The position numbers were made by a program, and so were the translations under genes. A DNA stretch of 16,640 nucleotides from Methylococcaceae bacterium (lineage in GTDB: Bacteria; Pseudomonadota; Gammaproteobacteria; Methylococcales; Methylomonadaceae): positions 1 to 16,640 of the forward strand of contig JAKIUK010000082.1 of NCBI GenBank assembly GCA_021647585.1. The letters are read 5' to 3'. This document shows, one piece after another, positions 14,949 to 16,640 of this stretch (position 1 is its first letter; every line of letters starts with the position of its first letter). Under the pieces are notes generated by a model, which was not told the DNA's origin, ran no database searches, and saw nothing but the letters and a program-made list of their open reading frames with translations.

Positions 14949-15710
14949 ATGGAAATTAGCAAACATACATTTTTCATTACTGGAGGAAACTCAGGGTTGG
15001 GTGTTGCCACTGCACGTCATTTGCTGCAACTGAATGCGAATGTGGTGATTGCTGATTTAAACATCGATCAAGAAAAGTCTGTTGTGGCGGAATCAAAAAA
15101 CCAGACGCTGTTTATTCACACCGACGTTACCAATACCGATAGCATCGAAGCCGCATTGAGTAGAACACAAGAGCGATTTGGCCCTATTCATGGCTTGATT
15201 AATTGTGCTGGGATACTGGTTGCTGAACGACTTATAAAAAAAGATGGCAGCCTGTTTAATCTGGCGAGTTTTCGACTATGCCTGGAGGTTAATCTTGTCG
15301 GCACTTTCAACATGATACGCCTGGTGAGTGCTCAACTAAGCAACAACCAGCCAAACAACGAAGGTGAACGTGGAGTTATTATAAATACATCGTCCATTGC
15401 TGCTTATGAAGGTCAAATCGGTCAAGCAGCTTATGCCGCGTCGAAAGCCGGAATTATCGGCATGACCCTACCCATAGCACGCGAACTTGGCAGAAAAGGC
15501 ATTCGCATAATGACCATAGCGCCTGGCGTATTTGCTACCCCTTTATTATCTGGAGTCAATGACTCTATACGCGAGGATCTGGAAAAACAAATCCCTTTTC
15601 CTGGTCGCTTAGGCAAGCCATCAGAATATGCGGCGTTGGTTCAACATATCATCGAAAACCCAATGTTGAATGGGGACGTTATTCGTTTGGATGGGGCGAT
15701 ACGCATGTAA
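14949..15710 (+). CDS. SDR 3-hydroxyacyl-CoA dehydrogenase (HSD10 type)
   Basis: A 253-residue classical short-chain dehydrogenase. The cofactor motif TGGNSGLG is at 11-18, and Asp36 at the end of strand two favours NAD. NCAG is at 85-88, and the catalytic set is Ser149, Tyr162 and Lys166 in YAASK. The stretch ERGVIINTSSIAAYEGQIGQ and the C-terminal FPGRLGKPSEYA are characteristic of the 17beta-HSD10 / 2-methyl-3-hydroxybutyryl-CoA dehydrogenase branch. These enzymes oxidise straight or 2-methyl-branched 3-hydroxyacyl-CoA. It begins 31 bases after icmF and is likely co-transcribed. With IcmF and the thiolase it would help turn isobutyryl- and butyryl-CoA, or isoleucine-derived acyl-CoA, into acetyl-CoA. 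Chain-length preference is not visible in the sequence. Confidence 0.88.
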   Translation: MEISKHTFFITGGNSGLGVATARHLLQLNANVVIADLNIDQEKSVVAESKNQTLFIHTDVTNTDSIEAALSRTQERFGPIHGLINCAGILVAERLIKKDGSLFNLASFRLCLEVNLVGTFNMIRLVSAQLSNNQPNNEGERGVIINTSSIAAYEGQIGQAAYAASKAGIIGMTLPIARELGRKGIRIMTIAPGVFATPLLSGVNDSIREDLEKQIPFPGRLGKPSEYAALVQHIIENPMLNGDVIRLDGAIRM

Positions 15711-15780
15711 CTAAGTTGAATCCCCAGCCAATTTTACAAGTTATTTTATTCAAGTTTCTTAATGAAAGAGGAAAAACACT

Positions 15781-16410
15781 ATGACCGAAAACACTCAACA
15801 TGTTGAAAAAGCAGTTCGCGAGGCGTTTAAGTCTGAAGAAGATTTATATCAACAAGTTAAAATCATTACCCTAAAAGCCTTAACAGAACGAAGCTTAGAT
15901 ATGGAGAATATAAAAAGTGTCGTTCAAGCGGTTAGTAAAGGTATCAGCGCCGGTATTTCTTCCCAATCTATTCCTGCCAAAAACATGTTTAAACAGTCAA
16001 TAGATGCGCTGGATGATGCACTGGTAAAAACAGCTGAAGCATCCAAGCTTTCAATAGAGGAAGCAGCTTCCCGTATGAGTGAATTTTCCAATCATGATCT
16101 GAATCGTGCCACTGAGGACTTAAAGAGCCTCGAAGAAATGTTTCTGGAAACGGTCGGTAAAGTTGCTCGAGAAAGTAATGAGGCTTTTGTTGAAATTGTT
16201 GATGATTTTATCTCACATGCCAAACAAAACGGTACATCTGTTGGTAAACAAACACAAGCAGCGCTGGAATATTTAAATGATCTGCGGCATCTTGAACAAA
16301 AAACGATTATAACCAATACTTCGGCGGCAGCATCAACACTAACAACTATTGCTAGCGGCATCTTATCGGGCATAGCTGAAAGCCTGCATTCTGATAAAGA
16401 CGATACCTAA
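15781..16410 (+). CDS. Helical, phasin-like protein of unknown function (probably DUF6781)
   Basis: A 209-residue protein with no catalytic motif and no signal peptide. It is almost entirely predicted helix with repeating amphipathic segments (about 8-35, 45-60, 66-100, 105-147) and few aromatic residues. A small-residue, hydrophobic C-terminal segment at 181-201 (SAAASTLTTIASGILSG) could touch a membrane or granule, and an acidic tail DKDDT follows. This design recalls phasins and other surface-coating helical proteins. I believe it belongs to the family listed as DUF6781, but that is recollection, not a search. It has a good ribosome binding site (AGAGGA). The start of a UbiB-type kinase gene lies 19 bases downstream, so the two probably form a unit. 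Confidence 0.75.
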   Translation: MTENTQHVEKAVREAFKSEEDLYQQVKIITLKALTERSLDMENIKSVVQAVSKGISAGISSQSIPAKNMFKQSIDALDDALVKTAEASKLSIEEAASRMSEFSNHDLNRATEDLKSLEEMFLETVGKVARESNEAFVEIVDDFISHAKQNGTSVGKQTQAALEYLNDLRHLEQKTIITNTSAAASTLTTIASGILSGIAESLHSDKDDT

Positions 16411-16429
16411 AAGGCGACTACAACAAATT

Positions 16430-16640
16430 ATGTTTTGGGAAATGATGGCTACAACCAAGGACCTGGGAAGAGTTCAAGAAATTGCAGGGGTTTTAATACG
16501 TTATGGTTTTGGTAGTGTTGTACGAAAAATAGGGCTAGGACAAGCTCTTGAGCGAGTCGGAAAAACGCTTCATTGGCGGCATGTCGAAGAGTTCACAAGT
16601 TATGGTGCACCACATCGAGTCCGACATGTACTCGAGGAAC
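16430..16640 (+). CDS. AarF/UbiB (ABC1) atypical kinase family protein, N-terminal part
   Basis: The frame opens at ATG 16430 and is cut by the window end after about 70 residues. The visible part (RVQEIAGVLIRYGFG, then VVRKIGLGQALERVGKTL, then PHRVRHVLEE) matches the N-terminal helices of AarF/UbiB ABC1 proteins: the basic 'arginine-tyrosine-glycine' helix and the start of the PxxxRxxLEEL segment before the kinase core. These atypical kinases act at the inner membrane in quinone synthesis or lipid handling. The conserved KxGQ and kinase motifs would lie outside the window. Start codon choice is uncertain: in-frame ATGs at 16442 and 16445 are alternatives, and there is no strong ribosome binding site. 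Confidence 0.72.
   Translation, partial: MFWEMMATTKDLGRVQEIAGVLIRYGFGSVVRKIGLGQALERVGKTLHWRHVEEFTSYGAPHRVRHVLEE

Overview
The window looks like chromosomal DNA of a gammaproteobacterium of moderate, slightly AT-rich base composition. The PrkA, YeaH and SpoVR proteins are close in length to their enterobacterial counterparts (YeaG, YeaH, YcgB). They sit with a TsdA-type dihaem cytochrome, a SulP transporter and a fused acyl-CoA mutase, which suggests an environmental, possibly sulfur-oxidising or methylotroph-like lineage. Genus cannot be fixed from sequence alone.

Region 1 (1-860) is accessory. It holds the first codons of an outward-facing gene (possibly a transposase) and an isolated 34-nt group II intron domain V with no reverse transcriptase gene beside it. 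It also holds a VapBC-type toxin-antitoxin pair (PIN toxin, AbrB-fold antitoxin) whose promoter is straddled by a perfect 9-bp inverted repeat. Region 2 (1060-5750, minus strand) is one tight operon, prkA-yeaH-spoVR, encoding the AAA+/kinase, VWA-domain and SpoVR proteins linked to starvation or stationary-phase stress. A candidate promoter overlaps an inverted repeat upstream of prkA. Region 3 (6049-8548, plus strand) pairs a TsdA-like thiosulfate dehydrogenase with a SulP anion permease, 10 nt apart.

Region 4 (8639-16410) concerns short- and branched-chain acyl-CoA metabolism. On the minus strand an acetyl-CoA acetyltransferase overlaps a methylcrotonyl-CoA-carboxylase-type beta subunit. 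Divergent from it, on the plus strand, are the fused isobutyryl-CoA mutase IcmF, an HSD10-type 3-hydroxyacyl-CoA dehydrogenase and a helical, phasin-like protein of unknown function (probably DUF6781), followed by the start of an AarF/UbiB (ABC1) atypical kinase cut by the window edge. A plausible joint logic is that IcmF converts isobutyryl-CoA (from valine) to n-butyryl-CoA, the SDR oxidises 3-hydroxyacyl-CoA, the thiolase releases acetyl-CoA, and the carboxylase acts in leucine breakdown. The acyl-CoA dehydrogenase, enoyl-CoA hydratase and biotin-carboxylase subunit needed to complete these routes are not in the window.

No tRNA, rRNA, CRISPR array or complete insertion sequence was seen. 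No wholly new system is obvious. The items most worth following are the orphan intron domain V, the VapB operator candidate, the TsdA-SulP pair and the uncharacterised helical protein beside the UbiB-type kinase.
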